Source: Gracilimonas sp040882225 (GTDB lineage Bacteria; Bacteroidota; Rhodothermia; Balneolales; Balneolaceae). From it: 64,000 nucleotides of DNA. This document shows positions 1-10,350 of the stretch, in pieces. The stretch is from positions 1 to 64,000 of the forward strand of contig JBBEBR010000015.1 in the NCBI GenBank assembly GCA_040882225.1, given 5' to 3'. A model generated the notes under the pieces. The model searched no databases, was not told the DNA's origin, and was given only the letters and a program-made list of their open reading frames with translations. The position numbers were made by a program, and so were the translations under genes. Positions within the stretch are counted from its first letter, which is position 1, and every line of letters begins with the position of its first letter.

Positions 1-17
1 AAGAGGAGAGGTTCCTT

Positions 18-3000
18 TTGAGCAAGAAGATGCAAACTATTCCGAACACGGAACGATTATCGTTTGGTTCAGCCAAACATGTTATGGACTATCCTGATTT
101 CCTGGATATCCAATTAGAGTCTTTCGAAAAATTTGTACAACTTGATATTGCTCCTAATGAGAGACAGAGTCAAGGCCTGCAAAGAATTTTTAACGAAAAT
201 TTCCCAATCCAAGACACCAGGGAAACCCATATCCTCGAGTTTTTATATTACAATGTGGATGTGCCCCGATACACAATCGCGGAGTGTCAAGACAGAGGCT
301 TAACCTATTCTGTTCCTCTAAAAGCTAAACTTCGTCTTTCTTCTGTGGATGACAGTGATGAAGCAAGCGAAACTATTGAGCAGGAAGTATTTTTAGGTGA
401 CTTGCCGTGGATGTCTAACCGTGGAACTTTTATTATAAACGGAGCTGAGCGTGTTATTGTAAGCCAGTTGCACCGTTCTCCCGGAGTATTCTTCGGCCAG
501 AGTGTGCATCCGAATGGAACTCAGCTATATTCTGCGAGAGTGATTCCATTTAAAGGCTCATGGATAGAATTTACCACAGATATTCGTGACGTTCTTTGGG
601 CTTATATCGACAGGAAGAAAAAAGTGCCGGCTACCACGCTTCTGCGTGCCCTTGGTTATTCTTCAGACCTTGAGCTGTTGAGCTTGTTTGATATGTCTGA
701 AGAAATCAAGTTTGGCAAAAAAGCTGATTACAAGAAAAAACTTGTAGGAAAGCGCATTGCTGAAAACATCGTTGTCGAAGAAATGCAGGAAATTGTAGAC
801 GATGAAACCGGAGAAGTAACGGAAGCTCTGAACAGAGAAATCATTTTTGAACGTGATCATGAATTGACAGAAGATGATTACGGAATGCTGGAAGATGCAA
901 AAGTTGCTAAAGTTCTTGTGCAGAAAATTACAGCGGAAGAATCTGAGCGTTCAGTAGTAATGAATACTCTTCGGAAAGATCCTACTTTTGATGAATCTTC
1001 TGCCCTGGGTGAAATTTATCAGCAGATCAGATCTGGTGAGATGCCCGATCCTGAAACCGCCCGTGCTATTTTGGAGCGATTATTCTTCAGCGACAAAAAA
1101 TATGATCTCGGTGAAGTTGGCCGGTATAGACTGAATAAGCGATTGAAGCTCGACAAAGACATCGTGTTGCAGTATCTGACAAAAGAAGATATTGTAGCTA
1201 TTGTTAAGGAAGTTATTCGCCTCAAAAATCTGAAATCTCAGGTTGATGATATTGATCACCTGAGTAACCGCCGGGTACGAACAGTTGGTGAACAACTTGG
1301 TCAGCAATTCGCAGTTGGTCTTGCCCGTATGGCTCGAACCATCCGTGAGAGAATGAACTCCCGCGATGCCGAACAGCTGACTCCTCAAGATTTGGTAAAC
1401 GCGCGAACAATTTCGAGTGTAATTAATACATTTTTTGGTACTAATCAGTTGTCTCAGTTTATGGATCAAACCAATCCATTGGCTGAACTGACTCACAAGC
1501 GCCGAATGTCTGCGCTGGGTCCTGGTGGTTTAACACGAGAGCGTGCCGGCTTTGAAGTTCGGGACGTTCATTATACTCACTATGGCCGTCTTTGCCCTAT
1601 TGAAACTCCTGAGGGACCGAATATTGGACTGATTTCCTCACTTTGTATTCATGCTAAAGTGAATGATTTTGGTTTTATTGAAACTCCTTATCGCAAAGTA
1701 ACAGAAGGTAAAGTCAGCAACTCTATTGAATATCTTGCTGCCGAGCAGGAAGATGAAACAATCATTGCGCAGGCAAATGCCGAGCTTGATGATAAAGGTT
1801 TATTTCAAAGCGAGTCTATTTTCTCGCGTATTCGTGAAGGAAATTATCTGCGTGTAAAACCTGATGAAATTGAATACATGGATGTTGCCCCAAACCAGAT
1901 TACATCTCTGGCTGCGGCTATGATTCCATTTATTGAACATGATGATGCCAACCGTGCATTGATGGGTTCTAACATGCAACGCCAGGCAGTTCCGCTTTTA
2001 CGTCCAGAGGCTCCTGTTGTGGGAACCGGACTTGAGCACAGAGCTGCGAAAGATTCCCGTGCTATTATTACCGCCGATGCCGATGGTGAAGTGGTATATG
2101 TAAGTGCTACTGAAATTCGAGTAAAATATAATCGATCCGACGAAGAACAGAACTGCTACTTTGATGGCGGAGTGAAATCGTACAAGCTCGATAAATTCAC
2201 CCGAACAAATCAAGATACTACTACAAACCAGCGTCCTGTTGTAAAAGTAGGCGATAAAATTAAAGCAAATCAGGCTATAGCTGATGGTTGTTCAACCGAT
2301 AAAGGTGAACTTGCTCTAGGCCGTAACTTGCTCGTCGCTTTCATGCCTTGGAGAGGATACAACTTTGAGGATGCCATTGTAGTTAGCGAGCGTATTGTTC
2401 AGGATGATATTTATACCTCCATTCACGTAACAGAATTCGAACAGCAGGTTCGTGATACCAAGCGTGGCGAAGAAGAATTAACTCGTGAAATTCCTAACGT
2501 AAGCGAAGAAGCTACACGTAATTTGGATGAACGTGGTATTATTCGTGTAGGCGCGAAAATTGAGCCAAGTGATATTTTGGTTGGAAAGATTACACCTAAA
2601 GGTGAAACTGATCCTACTCCAGAAGAAAAACTCTTGCGCGCCATTTTTGGTGATAAAGCCGGTGATGTAAAAGATGCATCCCTAAAAGTACCGCCGGGTG
2701 TTGCCGGAACGGTAATTGATACCAAGCTTTTCAGCCGAAAACGCGATGAACTTGTATCCCGAAAAGAAGAAAAAAAACGTGTTGAGCAGGAAGAAGAGCG
2801 CCATTCACAACTACTTGCTGAATTAAATCAGCAGTGGGCAGATAAAATGTATTCTCTGCTGCGTGATAAAACTTCTCCGGGTGTATTAGACTACAGTAAT
2901 GTAGAGCTGATTCCGAAAGGCGAGAAATACAAAAAATCCGTATTTGAGGAAATTGATCCAGTCAACATCAATGAAAATATTGACTGGGCTACCGACGAAA

Positions 3001-3845
3001 ACCTGGTGAAAATGGTTAGAAAACTGTTTGCCAACTATCGTGAACTTCGCCGTGAAATAGACAGCGAAGCTAAGCGTCGGAAATTTGCGATTCAGGTAGG
3101 AGACGAGTTGCCACCGGGTATCATCCAAAAAGCAAAAGTTTACGTTGCGAAAAAACGGAAGCTGCATGTGGGTGATAAAATGGCCGGGCGTCACGGAAAC
3201 AAAGGTGTGGTTGCTAAAATTGTACCGGTTGAAGACATGCCGTTTATGGAAGACGGAACTCCGGTTGATATTTGTCTTAACCCGCTTGGCGTGCCTTCTC
3301 GTATGAACCTGGGCCAGATTTATGAAACCATTCTTGGCTGGGCTGCCAAAAAGATGGGAGTTACATATGCATCTCCTGTATTTGATGGCGCCAGCATGGA
3401 TCAAGTAAAAGAAAAATTAAGAGAAGCAGGATTGCCTGAAGATGGCCGTGTAAATCTTTACGATGGCCGCTCAGGGGAACCTTTCGCTCAAAAAACAACC
3501 GTAGGTTATATCTACATGTTGAAACTGAATCACTTGATTCAGGACAAGATGCACTCCCGTTCAATCGGGCCGTACTCACTTATTACGCAGCAACCATTGG
3601 GCGGTAAAGCTCAGTTTGGCGGCCAGCGACTTGGTGAGATGGAAGTTTGGGCGCTATACGCTTATGGAGCTTCCAGCATCTTGAAAGAAATGCTCACTGT
3701 AAAAAGTGATGACGTAAAGGGCCGTTCAAAAGTATATGAAGCCATCGTTAAAGGTGAGAACCTGCCTGATGGTGACGTGCCTGAATCATTTAAGGTATTA
3801 CTACGAGAGCTTATGGGTCTCGGCCTTGAAATACACATTGAATAA
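18..3845 (+). CDS. rpoB: DNA-directed RNA polymerase subunit beta
   Basis: Beta subunit of the core RNA polymerase, a cytoplasmic enzyme; with beta' it forms the active-site cleft. The 1275-residue product is full length for the family. The rifampicin-pocket block is plain (GTNQLSQFMDQTNPLAELTH followed by KRRMSALGPGGLTRERAGF), and the residues commonly mutated to resistance look wild type, so a rifampicin-sensitive enzyme is expected. The C-terminal GNKGVVAK and QPLGGKAQFGGQR blocks that contact the nascent RNA and beta' are present. I take the TTG at 18 as start because a purine-rich AAGAGGAGAG lies just before it at 1-10; the first in-frame ATG is at 30. rpoC follows after 30 bases with its own ribosome site, so this is the usual rpoBC operon, whose upstream ribosomal-protein genes lie outside the window. 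Confidence 0.98.
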   Translation: MSKKMQTIPNTERLSFGSAKHVMDYPDFLDIQLESFEKFVQLDIAPNERQSQGLQRIFNENFPIQDTRETHILEFLYYNVDVPRYTIAECQDRGLTYSVPLKAKLRLSSVDDSDEASETIEQEVFLGDLPWMSNRGTFIINGAERVIVSQLHRSPGVFFGQSVHPNGTQLYSARVIPFKGSWIEFTTDIRDVLWAYIDRKKKVPATTLLRALGYSSDLELLSLFDMSEEIKFGKKADYKKKLVGKRIAENIVVEEMQEIVDDETGEVTEALNREIIFERDHELTEDDYGMLEDAKVAKVLVQKITAEESERSVVMNTLRKDPTFDESSALGEIYQQIRSGEMPDPETARAILERLFFSDKKYDLGEVGRYRLNKRLKLDKDIVLQYLTKEDIVAIVKEVIRLKNLKSQVDDIDHLSNRRVRTVGEQLGQQFAVGLARMARTIRERMNSRDAEQLTPQDLVNARTISSVINTFFGTNQLSQFMDQTNPLAELTHKRRMSALGPGGLTRERAGFEVRDVHYTHYGRLCPIETPEGPNIGLISSLCIHAKVNDFGFIETPYRKVTEGKVSNSIEYLAAEQEDETIIAQANAELDDKGLFQSESIFSRIREGNYLRVKPDEIEYMDVAPNQITSLAAAMIPFIEHDDANRALMGSNMQRQAVPLLRPEAPVVGTGLEHRAAKDSRAIITADADGEVVYVSATEIRVKYNRSDEEQNCYFDGGVKSYKLDKFTRTNQDTTTNQRPVVKVGDKIKANQAIADGCSTDKGELALGRNLLVAFMPWRGYNFEDAIVVSERIVQDDIYTSIHVTEFEQQVRDTKRGEEELTREIPNVSEEATRNLDERGIIRVGAKIEPSDILVGKITPKGETDPTPEEKLLRAIFGDKAGDVKDASLKVPPGVAGTVIDTKLFSRKRDELVSRKEEKKRVEQEEERHSQLLAELNQQWADKMYSLLRDKTSPGVLDYSNVELIPKGEKYKKSVFEEIDPVNINENIDWATDENLVKMVRKLFANYRELRREIDSEAKRRKFAIQVGDELPPGIIQKAKVYVAKKRKLHVGDKMAGRHGNKGVVAKIVPVEDMPFMEDGTPVDICLNPLGVPSRMNLGQIYETILGWAAKKMGVTYASPVFDGASMDQVKEKLREAGLPEDGRVNLYDGRSGEPFAQKTTVGYIYMLKLNHLIQDKMHSRSIGPYSLITQQPLGGKAQFGGQRLGEMEVWALYAYGASSILKEMLTVKSDDVKGRSKVYEAIVKGENLPDGDVPESFKVLLRELMGLGLEIHIE

Positions 3846-3875
3846 TTTCACTGTTAATTAATTGGAGGAAGATCC

Positions 3876-6800
3876 TTGCCAGTAACAAAAACATTAACAG
3901 TTACCAAAGACTTCGGTAGTATTGGGGTATCCCTTGCTTCTGCTGAAACGATTTTATCTCGTTCGCACGGCGAAGTCTTAACACCGGAAACTATTAATTA
4001 CCGAACATTTAAACCGGAAATGGATGGTCTTTTCTGTGAAAAGATCTTCGGCCCGGTTAAAGATTATGAATGCCATTGTGGTAAATACAAGCGTATTCGC
4101 TATAAAGGTATCATCTGCGACCGTTGTGGTGTAGAAGTTACCCGAAAAGCTGTGCGTAGAGAACGAATGGGTCACCTTACCCTTACCGTTCCTGTTGTAC
4201 ACATTTGGTATTTTAAATCACTTCCAAATAAAATCGCTTACCTGCTTGGGCATTCGTCTAAGAACCTGGATAAGATTGTTTATTATGAAACTTTTGTGGT
4301 AATCAATCCTGGAGTAGCCCGTGATTTGGGATATGCACAGGGCGATATGATTTCGGAAGAAGAGAAATATGACATTTTTGATCAGCTGCCTGAAGATAAT
4401 CAGGATCTTGATGACGATGATGAGGATAAATTCATCGTAAAAGAAGGAGCAGACGCATTAGAGTCTCTTCTTGCAAGTCTTGATCTGGATGAATTGGCAT
4501 ATCAGTTGCGCTATGAGGTGAAGCATGAAACTTCACAAATGCGTAAGAAGAAAAAATTGAAGCGCCTTCAGGTAATTGAATCTTTCAGGTCTGCAAATAA
4601 GCATACTGAAAACCGTCCCGAGTGGATGGTTCAGCGTGTAATTCCGGTAATTCCACCAGAATTACGCCCGTTAGTTCCTTTAGAAGGCGGCCGTTTTGCG
4701 ACTTCAGATTTAAATGATTTATACCGACGTGTTATCATTCGTAACAACCGTCTGAAGCGTCTGATAGATATCAAAGCTCCCGATGTAATTCTGCGGAATG
4801 AAAAACGCATGTTGCAGGAAGCGGTTGATTCTCTTTATGACAACTCCCGAAAATCAAATGCGGTTCGAAACAACAACCGTCCTCTGAAATCTCTCAGTGA
4901 TATGCTGAAAGGTAAGAGTGGTCGTTTCCGTCAAAACCTGTTAGGTAAGCGTGTTGATTATTCCGGTCGTTCTGTAATCGTGGTGGGCCCAGAACTTAAA
5001 ATGCACGAATGTGGCCTTCCAAAAGAGATGGCGGTAGAACTTTACAAGCCGTTCATTATCCGCAGATTGATTGAGCGTGGTTATGTGAAAACCGTAAAAA
5101 GCGCCAAGAAAGTTGTAGATCGCCGCGATGCGGTGGTTTGGGAAGTGCTTGAAAACGTGATTGATGGGCATCCGGTTATGTTAAACCGTGCTCCAACATT
5201 GCATAGGTTAGGTATTCAGGCTTTCCAGCCAGTATTGATTGAAGATAAGGCTATTCGACTTCACCCACTCGCATGTACAGCGTTCAACGCCGACTTTGAT
5301 GGTGATCAGATGGCTGTTCACCTTCCGTTGAGCCATGATGCGGTGCTTGAAGCTTCTGTATTAATGCTCGGTTCACACAACATTCTCAGTCCTGCAAGTG
5401 GTGGTCCGATTGCGGTTCCTTCGCAGGATATGATTTTGGGTCTTTACTATCTGACCAAGCCCGATGACGGAAGAAAAGGCGAAGGAAAAACTTTCTCCTC
5501 TACTTCTGAAGTATTGATAGCGGTAGATCAGCGTAAAGTTGACGAGCATGCCAAAATTAATGTTCGAATTCCGGTTATAAATGAAGATGGTGAGACTGTG
5601 CACGAAGTTATCAAAACTTCTACAGGCCGCGTTATTTTCAATGAGATTGTACCGGAAGGTATCCCGTTCATCAATAAAACATTAGGTAAGAAAGAACTCC
5701 GTATTCTTATCGGAGATATTCATGCAACTGTAGGAACGGCTAAAACAGCCGTTTTCCTTGATGACATGAAAAAGCTTGGTTACGAAGAAGCCACAATTGG
5801 TGGACTTTCTTTCAGTCTTGATGATATCATCATCCCAGACGCAAAAGCTGAACTCATTGATAAAGCCAAGGCAGAGGTTTCTGATATTCAGGGCCGCTAT
5901 GAAATGGGCTTTATTACCGATAATGAACGTTATAATCAGGTAATTGATAAATGGACGAGCACAACCAACCGTGTTTCTGAAACACTGTTTACCGCTCTCC
6001 AAAATGATCGAAACGGATTTAATCCCGTTTATATGATGGCAGACTCAGGCGCGAGGGGTTCGAAAGAACAGATTCGTCAGCTTGGTGGTATGCGTGGGTT
6101 GATGGCCAAGCCGCAAAAAAGTTCTATGCAGCAAGGCAACGAAGTTATTGAGAACCCGATTCTTTCTTCTTTCAAAGAAGGATTATCGGTACTCGAATAC
6201 TTTATCTCTACTCACGGTGCCCGAAAAGGTCTTGCCGATACCGCTTTAAAAACAGCCGATGCCGGTTATTTAACCCGTCGTCTCGTAGATGTTTCTCAGG
6301 ATATTATTATCAATGAAGATGATTGCGGTACGCTTCGTGGTATTAAAATGGCAGCGCTCAAAGACAACGAGGATATCATTGAAAGCCTCGAAGATCGAAT
6401 TTTAGGACGTGTATCCTTACATGATATTTATGATCCTATTTCTGATGATCTTATTTGTGAAGCCAACGAAACTATCATCGAAAGCATCGCTAAGAAAATC
6501 GCTGAAACTTCTATCGAAGAAGTCGAGATCAGATCGGTACTTACGTGCGAAACCGGCCGTGGTGTTTGCGCCAAATGTTATGGACGTGATCTTGCCCGCG
6601 GAACAACCGTTGAAACCGGTGAGGCTGTAGGTGTAATTGCTGCACAGTCAATCGGTGAACCAGGAACTCAGCTTACACTCCGTACTTTCCACGTGGGTGG
6701 TACTGCTTCTCGACTTGAGGCGGAATCACAGCACAAAACAAAGTTCGAAGGTAAAGTTGAATTCGAAAATGTTCGTGTGGTTGTTTATGATGATGGCGAA

Positions 6801-8189
6801 GAAGAGCACAATGTTGTTCTTAGCCGCGCCGGCGAAATCAAAATTGTGAACGACGAAGGTAAAGTTCTCATCAACTATAATGTGCCTTATGGCTCCGAAA
6901 TGTTGGTTGAAGAAGGCGATATGGTTCCTAAAGGAGCAGTGCTCTGTAAGTGGGATCCATATAACGCGCTTATCTTTTCAGAGATTGAAGGTACCGTTGA
7001 GTACAAGGATATCATCGAAGGAGTTACTTCTTCAGAAGATACCGATGCGCAAACAGGTCACCGGGAAAAAGTAATTACAGATTCCAAAGACCGCACATTG
7101 GTTCCAACACTTGTTGTTAAGGGTGATGGCGACCGAATTCGCGAAGCTACACTTCCGGTAGAAACACACATCGTTGTAGATGACGGCGATAAAGTGGAAG
7201 CCGGACAGGTAATTGCTAAAATTCCTCGTGCTACATCAAAATCTAAAGATATTACTGCGGGTCTACCTCGTGTAACCGAGCTTTTCGAAGCACGGTCGCC
7301 AAGCGATCCAGCTGTAGTAACTGAGATTGATGGTATTGTGGAGATGGGTGGCCGTAAACGTGGTTCTCAGGAAGTATTCGTGAAGTCGAAAGATGGCACG
7401 GATGAGAAAAAATACCTGATCTCGCTAAGCAAGCATATCTTGGTTCAATCCAATGATTTTGTGAAAGCTGGTCAGCCTTTATCTGACGGTACTATTCCCG
7501 CACAGGATATCCTGAATATTCTCGGCCCATTTGCTGTACAGTCTTATTTGGTGAATGAGATTCAGGAAGTTTACCGTCTGCAGGGTGTGAAAATCAATGA
7601 CAAGCATATTGAAGTTATTGTACGCACCATGATGCAGAAAGTAGAAATTACCGATCCGGGCGATACCATGTTCCTTGAAGGTGACAAGGTAGACCGTTTT
7701 GAAGTAAACCTGCGCAATGACGAATTGATTGGTAAATTTGTTGTAATCGATAACGGTGGCAGCGAATTGAAAAAAGGAACCATTCTTGACCGTCGTGAAG
7801 TAAGAGACTTAAACAACCAGTTAATTAAAGACGGCAAAGAAGAGTTAGAAACACGCGAAGCTGAACCGGCTATCTCCAAGCCAATTCTGCTTGGTATTAC
7901 ACGTGCTGCTCTTTCAACCGAAAGCTGGTTATCGGCAGCTTCCTTCCAGGAAACAACTAAGGTACTTACTCAGGCTTCCATCGAAGCCAAGAAAGATCAG
8001 CTACGCGGTCTCAAAGAGAACGTTGTTGTTGGCCATAAGGTACCAGCTGGAACCGGACTCAGAGATTACAACGACATTGTTGTTGGATCAAAAAGAGATA
8101 TGGAAGAAGGAGACGAAGAAATCGCCAAAGTATTTGAAGAACTTGGCGGAAGTAACGGCGAAAGCGAAAAAGCTGAAGCCGAAGACTAA
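3876..8189 (+). CDS. rpoC: DNA-directed RNA polymerase subunit beta'
   Basis: Largest core RNA polymerase subunit, carrying the catalytic magnesium. The invariant NADFDGDQMAVH motif sits at residues 471-482, with Asp473, Asp475 and Asp477 as metal ligands. An N-terminal zinc site is visible (CHCGKYKR...CDRCGVEV, about residues 66-90) and a second cysteine cluster lies further on (CETGRGVCAKCYGRDLARG). The bridge-helix/trigger-loop region is recognisable by GEAVGVIAAQSIGEPGTQLT. At 1437 residues it is normal for this part of the tree; the C-terminus ends in an acidic tail. The start is TTG at 3876, preceded by TTGGAGGAA at 3862-3870, so both rpoB and rpoC use TTG. A strong terminator follows directly. 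Confidence 0.98.
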   Translation: MPVTKTLTVTKDFGSIGVSLASAETILSRSHGEVLTPETINYRTFKPEMDGLFCEKIFGPVKDYECHCGKYKRIRYKGIICDRCGVEVTRKAVRRERMGHLTLTVPVVHIWYFKSLPNKIAYLLGHSSKNLDKIVYYETFVVINPGVARDLGYAQGDMISEEEKYDIFDQLPEDNQDLDDDDEDKFIVKEGADALESLLASLDLDELAYQLRYEVKHETSQMRKKKKLKRLQVIESFRSANKHTENRPEWMVQRVIPVIPPELRPLVPLEGGRFATSDLNDLYRRVIIRNNRLKRLIDIKAPDVILRNEKRMLQEAVDSLYDNSRKSNAVRNNNRPLKSLSDMLKGKSGRFRQNLLGKRVDYSGRSVIVVGPELKMHECGLPKEMAVELYKPFIIRRLIERGYVKTVKSAKKVVDRRDAVVWEVLENVIDGHPVMLNRAPTLHRLGIQAFQPVLIEDKAIRLHPLACTAFNADFDGDQMAVHLPLSHDAVLEASVLMLGSHNILSPASGGPIAVPSQDMILGLYYLTKPDDGRKGEGKTFSSTSEVLIAVDQRKVDEHAKINVRIPVINEDGETVHEVIKTSTGRVIFNEIVPEGIPFINKTLGKKELRILIGDIHATVGTAKTAVFLDDMKKLGYEEATIGGLSFSLDDIIIPDAKAELIDKAKAEVSDIQGRYEMGFITDNERYNQVIDKWTSTTNRVSETLFTALQNDRNGFNPVYMMADSGARGSKEQIRQLGGMRGLMAKPQKSSMQQGNEVIENPILSSFKEGLSVLEYFISTHGARKGLADTALKTADAGYLTRRLVDVSQDIIINEDDCGTLRGIKMAALKDNEDIIESLEDRILGRVSLHDIYDPISDDLICEANETIIESIAKKIAETSIEEVEIRSVLTCETGRGVCAKCYGRDLARGTTVETGEAVGVIAAQSIGEPGTQLTLRTFHVGGTASRLEAESQHKTKFEGKVEFENVRVVVYDDGEEEHNVVLSRAGEIKIVNDEGKVLINYNVPYGSEMLVEEGDMVPKGAVLCKWDPYNALIFSEIEGTVEYKDIIEGVTSSEDTDAQTGHREKVITDSKDRTLVPTLVVKGDGDRIREATLPVETHIVVDDGDKVEAGQVIAKIPRATSKSKDITAGLPRVTELFEARSPSDPAVVTEIDGIVEMGGRKRGSQEVFVKSKDGTDEKKYLISLSKHILVQSNDFVKAGQPLSDGTIPAQDILNILGPFAVQSYLVNEIQEVYRLQGVKINDKHIEVIVRTMMQKVEITDPGDTMFLEGDKVDRFEVNLRNDELIGKFVVIDNGGSELKKGTILDRREVRDLNNQLIKDGKEELETREAEPAISKPILLGITRAALSTESWLSAASFQETTKVLTQASIEAKKDQLRGLKENVVVGHKVPAGTGLRDYNDIVVGSKRDMEEGDEEIAKVFEELGGSNGESEKAEAED

Positions 8190-8207
8190 CTTCTCAATCC
8201 TACAAAA

Positions 8208-8250
8208 ATTAAAAAGGGCTTCTCTCTTAATTGAGGGAAGCCTTTTTTAT
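8208..8250 (+). terminator. Rho-independent terminator of rpoBC
   Basis: An A-run and AAAAGGGCTTCTCTC are followed by a short TTAA loop and the complementary GAGGGAAGCCTTTTTT, giving a long stem (one or two mismatches) ending in a U-tract. It lies about 20 bases after the rpoC stop. The opposing T/A flanks could also stop transcription arriving from the minus-strand gene at 8252-8719. Confidence 0.9.
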
Positions 8251-8251
8251 T

Positions 8252-8719
8252 TCAGGAAGAAAATGAAGGTGATTTAATTTCCCAAATATAAAAGTTATGG
8301 ACTTCATCAAGCTCAAAACCCGCTCGTGGATATAATTTATTACCGATATCGTTAGACTTCTCCGTCTCAAGAACTAAGCCAAAAGCATTCGTTTCCCGAC
8401 ACAATTTCTTAGATCGTTCTATGAGTTGTATAGAAATTCCCTTTCCACGATAAGCAGGATCTACATATAGATCGTTGAGCAGCCAAAACTCTTGTAACTG
8501 GGTTGAAGAAAGTTGTGGGTAAAGCTGGACAAAACCACATAAAGCATCTTGTTCATTTTTTGCGATAAAGATTTGAGAATCATTATTGAGAAGTCGTTCT
8601 TTCAAGAAAGCATTTTCCCCTTCACGATCAGGATTCATTCGGTAAAAATTTCGATAAGCACCAAAAAGTTCTGTAAGGCTTTCTAAATCTTGTATTCCGG
8701 CTTTAATAATATTGATCAT
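8252..8719 (-). CDS. GNAT family N-acetyltransferase
   Basis: A 155-residue single-domain Gcn5-related acetyltransferase, transferring acetyl from acetyl-CoA to an amine; the substrate cannot be told from sequence. The acetyl-CoA pyrophosphate-binding motif A is visible as LYVDPAYRGKGISIQLIER (around residues 87-105), and the final strand reads LYPRAGFELDEVHNFYIWEI. Its ATG overlaps the stop of a small upstream reading frame by ATGA (8716-8719), with GGCTGGAG just upstream, so it may be translated by coupling to that remnant. It converges with rpoC across a shared terminator region. Confidence 0.85.
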   Translation of the reverse strand: MINIIKAGIQDLESLTELFGAYRNFYRMNPDREGENAFLKERLLNNDSQIFIAKNEQDALCGFVQLYPQLSSTQLQEFWLLNDLYVDPAYRGKGISIQLIERSKKLCRETNAFGLVLETEKSNDIGNKLYPRAGFELDEVHNFYIWEIKSPSFSS

Positions 8720-8874
8720 ACTCCAGCCCCGCAGCCTATAGTAGTAGAAACAAATTTTGAGGCCTCAATTAAGATACTTACGAGTTCATGTCCTTTGGAT
8801 TTTGTGGCAGTTAATTTGTCGTGTGATCCATACTTGTTCATGCTATCCTCATTGGTTAATCTTGCAATCGACAT
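8716..8874 (-). pseudogene. Remnant of an antibiotic-biosynthesis/quinol monooxygenase-like gene
   Basis: A 52-codon frame that begins one base after the stop of the upstream outer-membrane gene and ends in an ATGA overlap with the GNAT gene. From codon 12 it reads MNKYGSHDKLTATKSKGHEL then VSILIEASKFVSTTIGC. From memory this resembles the first strand and helix of ABM-domain (YgiN-like) monooxygenases, which are normally about 95-105 residues. After the Gly-Cys the family's next strand is missing and the frame reads GAGV-stop. I infer a gene cut off after about 37 residues. It could instead be a real short peptide; no search was possible. Confidence 0.5.
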
Positions 8875-8875
8875 T

Positions 8876-10225
8876 TCAGTTCATTTTTAAAGGGGATATC
8901 CTGAGATAAATTTGAAACGCGAGAGGATTGCCTCCATAAACTTCTCTCAGTTCTGAAGGAGTTTTATACCATGCCGCTTGTGCTCCAATCGATACATCTG
9001 TATTTCGCTCTTCAAATAAACTTTGCTGAACGCCCAATGTTACAGAATTTATGGGGAATAACGCTCCGTGCCCAAATTCGGGTTCATCTAATAAAAGATC
9101 TTCGGTAGACTTCTCTACCCATTCGTATCGGGTGTATACAGAAAGTTTATTTAGGGTGATGGCGCTTTCCAGTAAAACAGAATTGCTCGCTGAATGATGT
9201 TCTCGAGGATTATTATACCCCCAGATTATTGCAGAGCTGATAACAGAGCTTGAGTTGAGCCTTAATGAATGCAAAGCCGAAGCGGTAGTTTTATTGACAT
9301 CCTCTCTTGGCCCAAATTCATGAACATCGCTAACCCAGGCTTTGGAAAATTGTAACGATAAATCGGAAGTTGGATTATAAGAAACACGAGCTGACCATGA
9401 ATCAAAACGAGGCTTGTCAAAATCGTACCGGTTTTCATCAGGCTCTCGGCCAGTAAAAACAGAACCATCCAGTTTTATATTTTTATAGCGAAATCCAAGA
9501 GTTGTTACTCCAAAAGTGATGTGTGTAGCATCCTGCCAGTGGTGGCCTAAAGAAGCGTCAGGATTATAAATTCCCGACACACGGTGCATAAAAGCAGCCG
9601 GGCCAAATGCCGGTTCTCCGGGATAAGCCAAGTAAGCAAAAACATCGGCGTCATTTGAAAGTACATGAGAATAAGCTACTGAAAGCTCGGAAAAGAAATC
9701 ATGTGGATGCTGACGATCAACTAAAGGAGCATTATTCCAAGTTTCGCCAGACTGAAATAATAACGGATAACCCTCTCCGCCAACAGTTAAAGGTTCTAAG
9801 GAAATCATTGTACTAAAACGGAATAATCCACGGCTGCCGACATTGGTCTGTCCCATTCCCATAAACCAATTTGGGACGTCAAAATTATCACCACCTCTTG
9901 AACCAGAGTTTGCTACATCCTGATTATTGTACCGAAAAAACACATTGCCGTGCATCATAAACATCCAATTGGGAGAGTGTTTCATATAACCGAACATGGG
10001 AGAAGAATCAGGCAGCCACGAAGTTCCTGAAGCATTCCGGTTCATCGGAAGATTGCGGGAGAATGCATGAGACATTGGGACTGCATTAGATGCGCTCAAT
10101 TCATTATTGCTTTCCTGCATTGTATGACTGACAGAATCTTCTTGATGATGATGTTGATGATCCTGTGCAAATGCTTTTTCAGAAAAGAGAACAACGCAAA
10201 AAAAGGCTAACAAATATTCTTTCAT
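8876..10225 (-). CDS. Outer-membrane beta-barrel protein with His-rich N-terminus
   Basis: A 449-residue exported protein. A signal peptide (MKEYLLAFFCVVLFSEKAFA) is followed at once by the His-rich QDHQHHHQEDSVSH. A spacer rich in Met and Ser comes next, then about 350 residues of alternating aromatic/polar strands (for example NWMFMMHGNVFFRYN and HITFGVTTLGFRY). This fits an outer-membrane barrel. The sequence has further clustered His and Met (DRQHPHDFFSE, ASLGHHWQDATH), which fits copper or other soft-metal binding. I do not recognise a named family with certainty. The neighbouring oxidase cluster makes a metal-efflux or metal-tolerance role plausible, but that is inference. Confidence 0.7.
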   Translation of the reverse strand: MKEYLLAFFCVVLFSEKAFAQDHQHHHQEDSVSHTMQESNNELSASNAVPMSHAFSRNLPMNRNASGTSWLPDSSPMFGYMKHSPNWMFMMHGNVFFRYNNQDVANSGSRGGDNFDVPNWFMGMGQTNVGSRGLFRFSTMISLEPLTVGGEGYPLLFQSGETWNNAPLVDRQHPHDFFSELSVAYSHVLSNDADVFAYLAYPGEPAFGPAAFMHRVSGIYNPDASLGHHWQDATHITFGVTTLGFRYKNIKLDGSVFTGREPDENRYDFDKPRFDSWSARVSYNPTSDLSLQFSKAWVSDVHEFGPREDVNKTTASALHSLRLNSSSVISSAIIWGYNNPREHHSASNSVLLESAITLNKLSVYTRYEWVEKSTEDLLLDEPEFGHGALFPINSVTLGVQQSLFEERNTDVSIGAQAAWYKTPSELREVYGGNPLAFQIYLRISPLKMN

Positions 10226-10350
10226 TGAAATAAGTATCTATGAAGTTTTAACTTTGAAAGAATTTAATGATTAACCTTCAACGATTTTTGCTTAATTCCG
10301 CATAATTTTTATCAGATTTGGTTAAGAATTAATCCCAAAAAGAAGAGTGC

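Noticed and set aside
8690..8890. A 66-codon plus-strand frame over the GNAT/barrel gene junction
   Set aside because: It is the antisense shadow of the minus-strand remnant and gene ends; no supporting signal.
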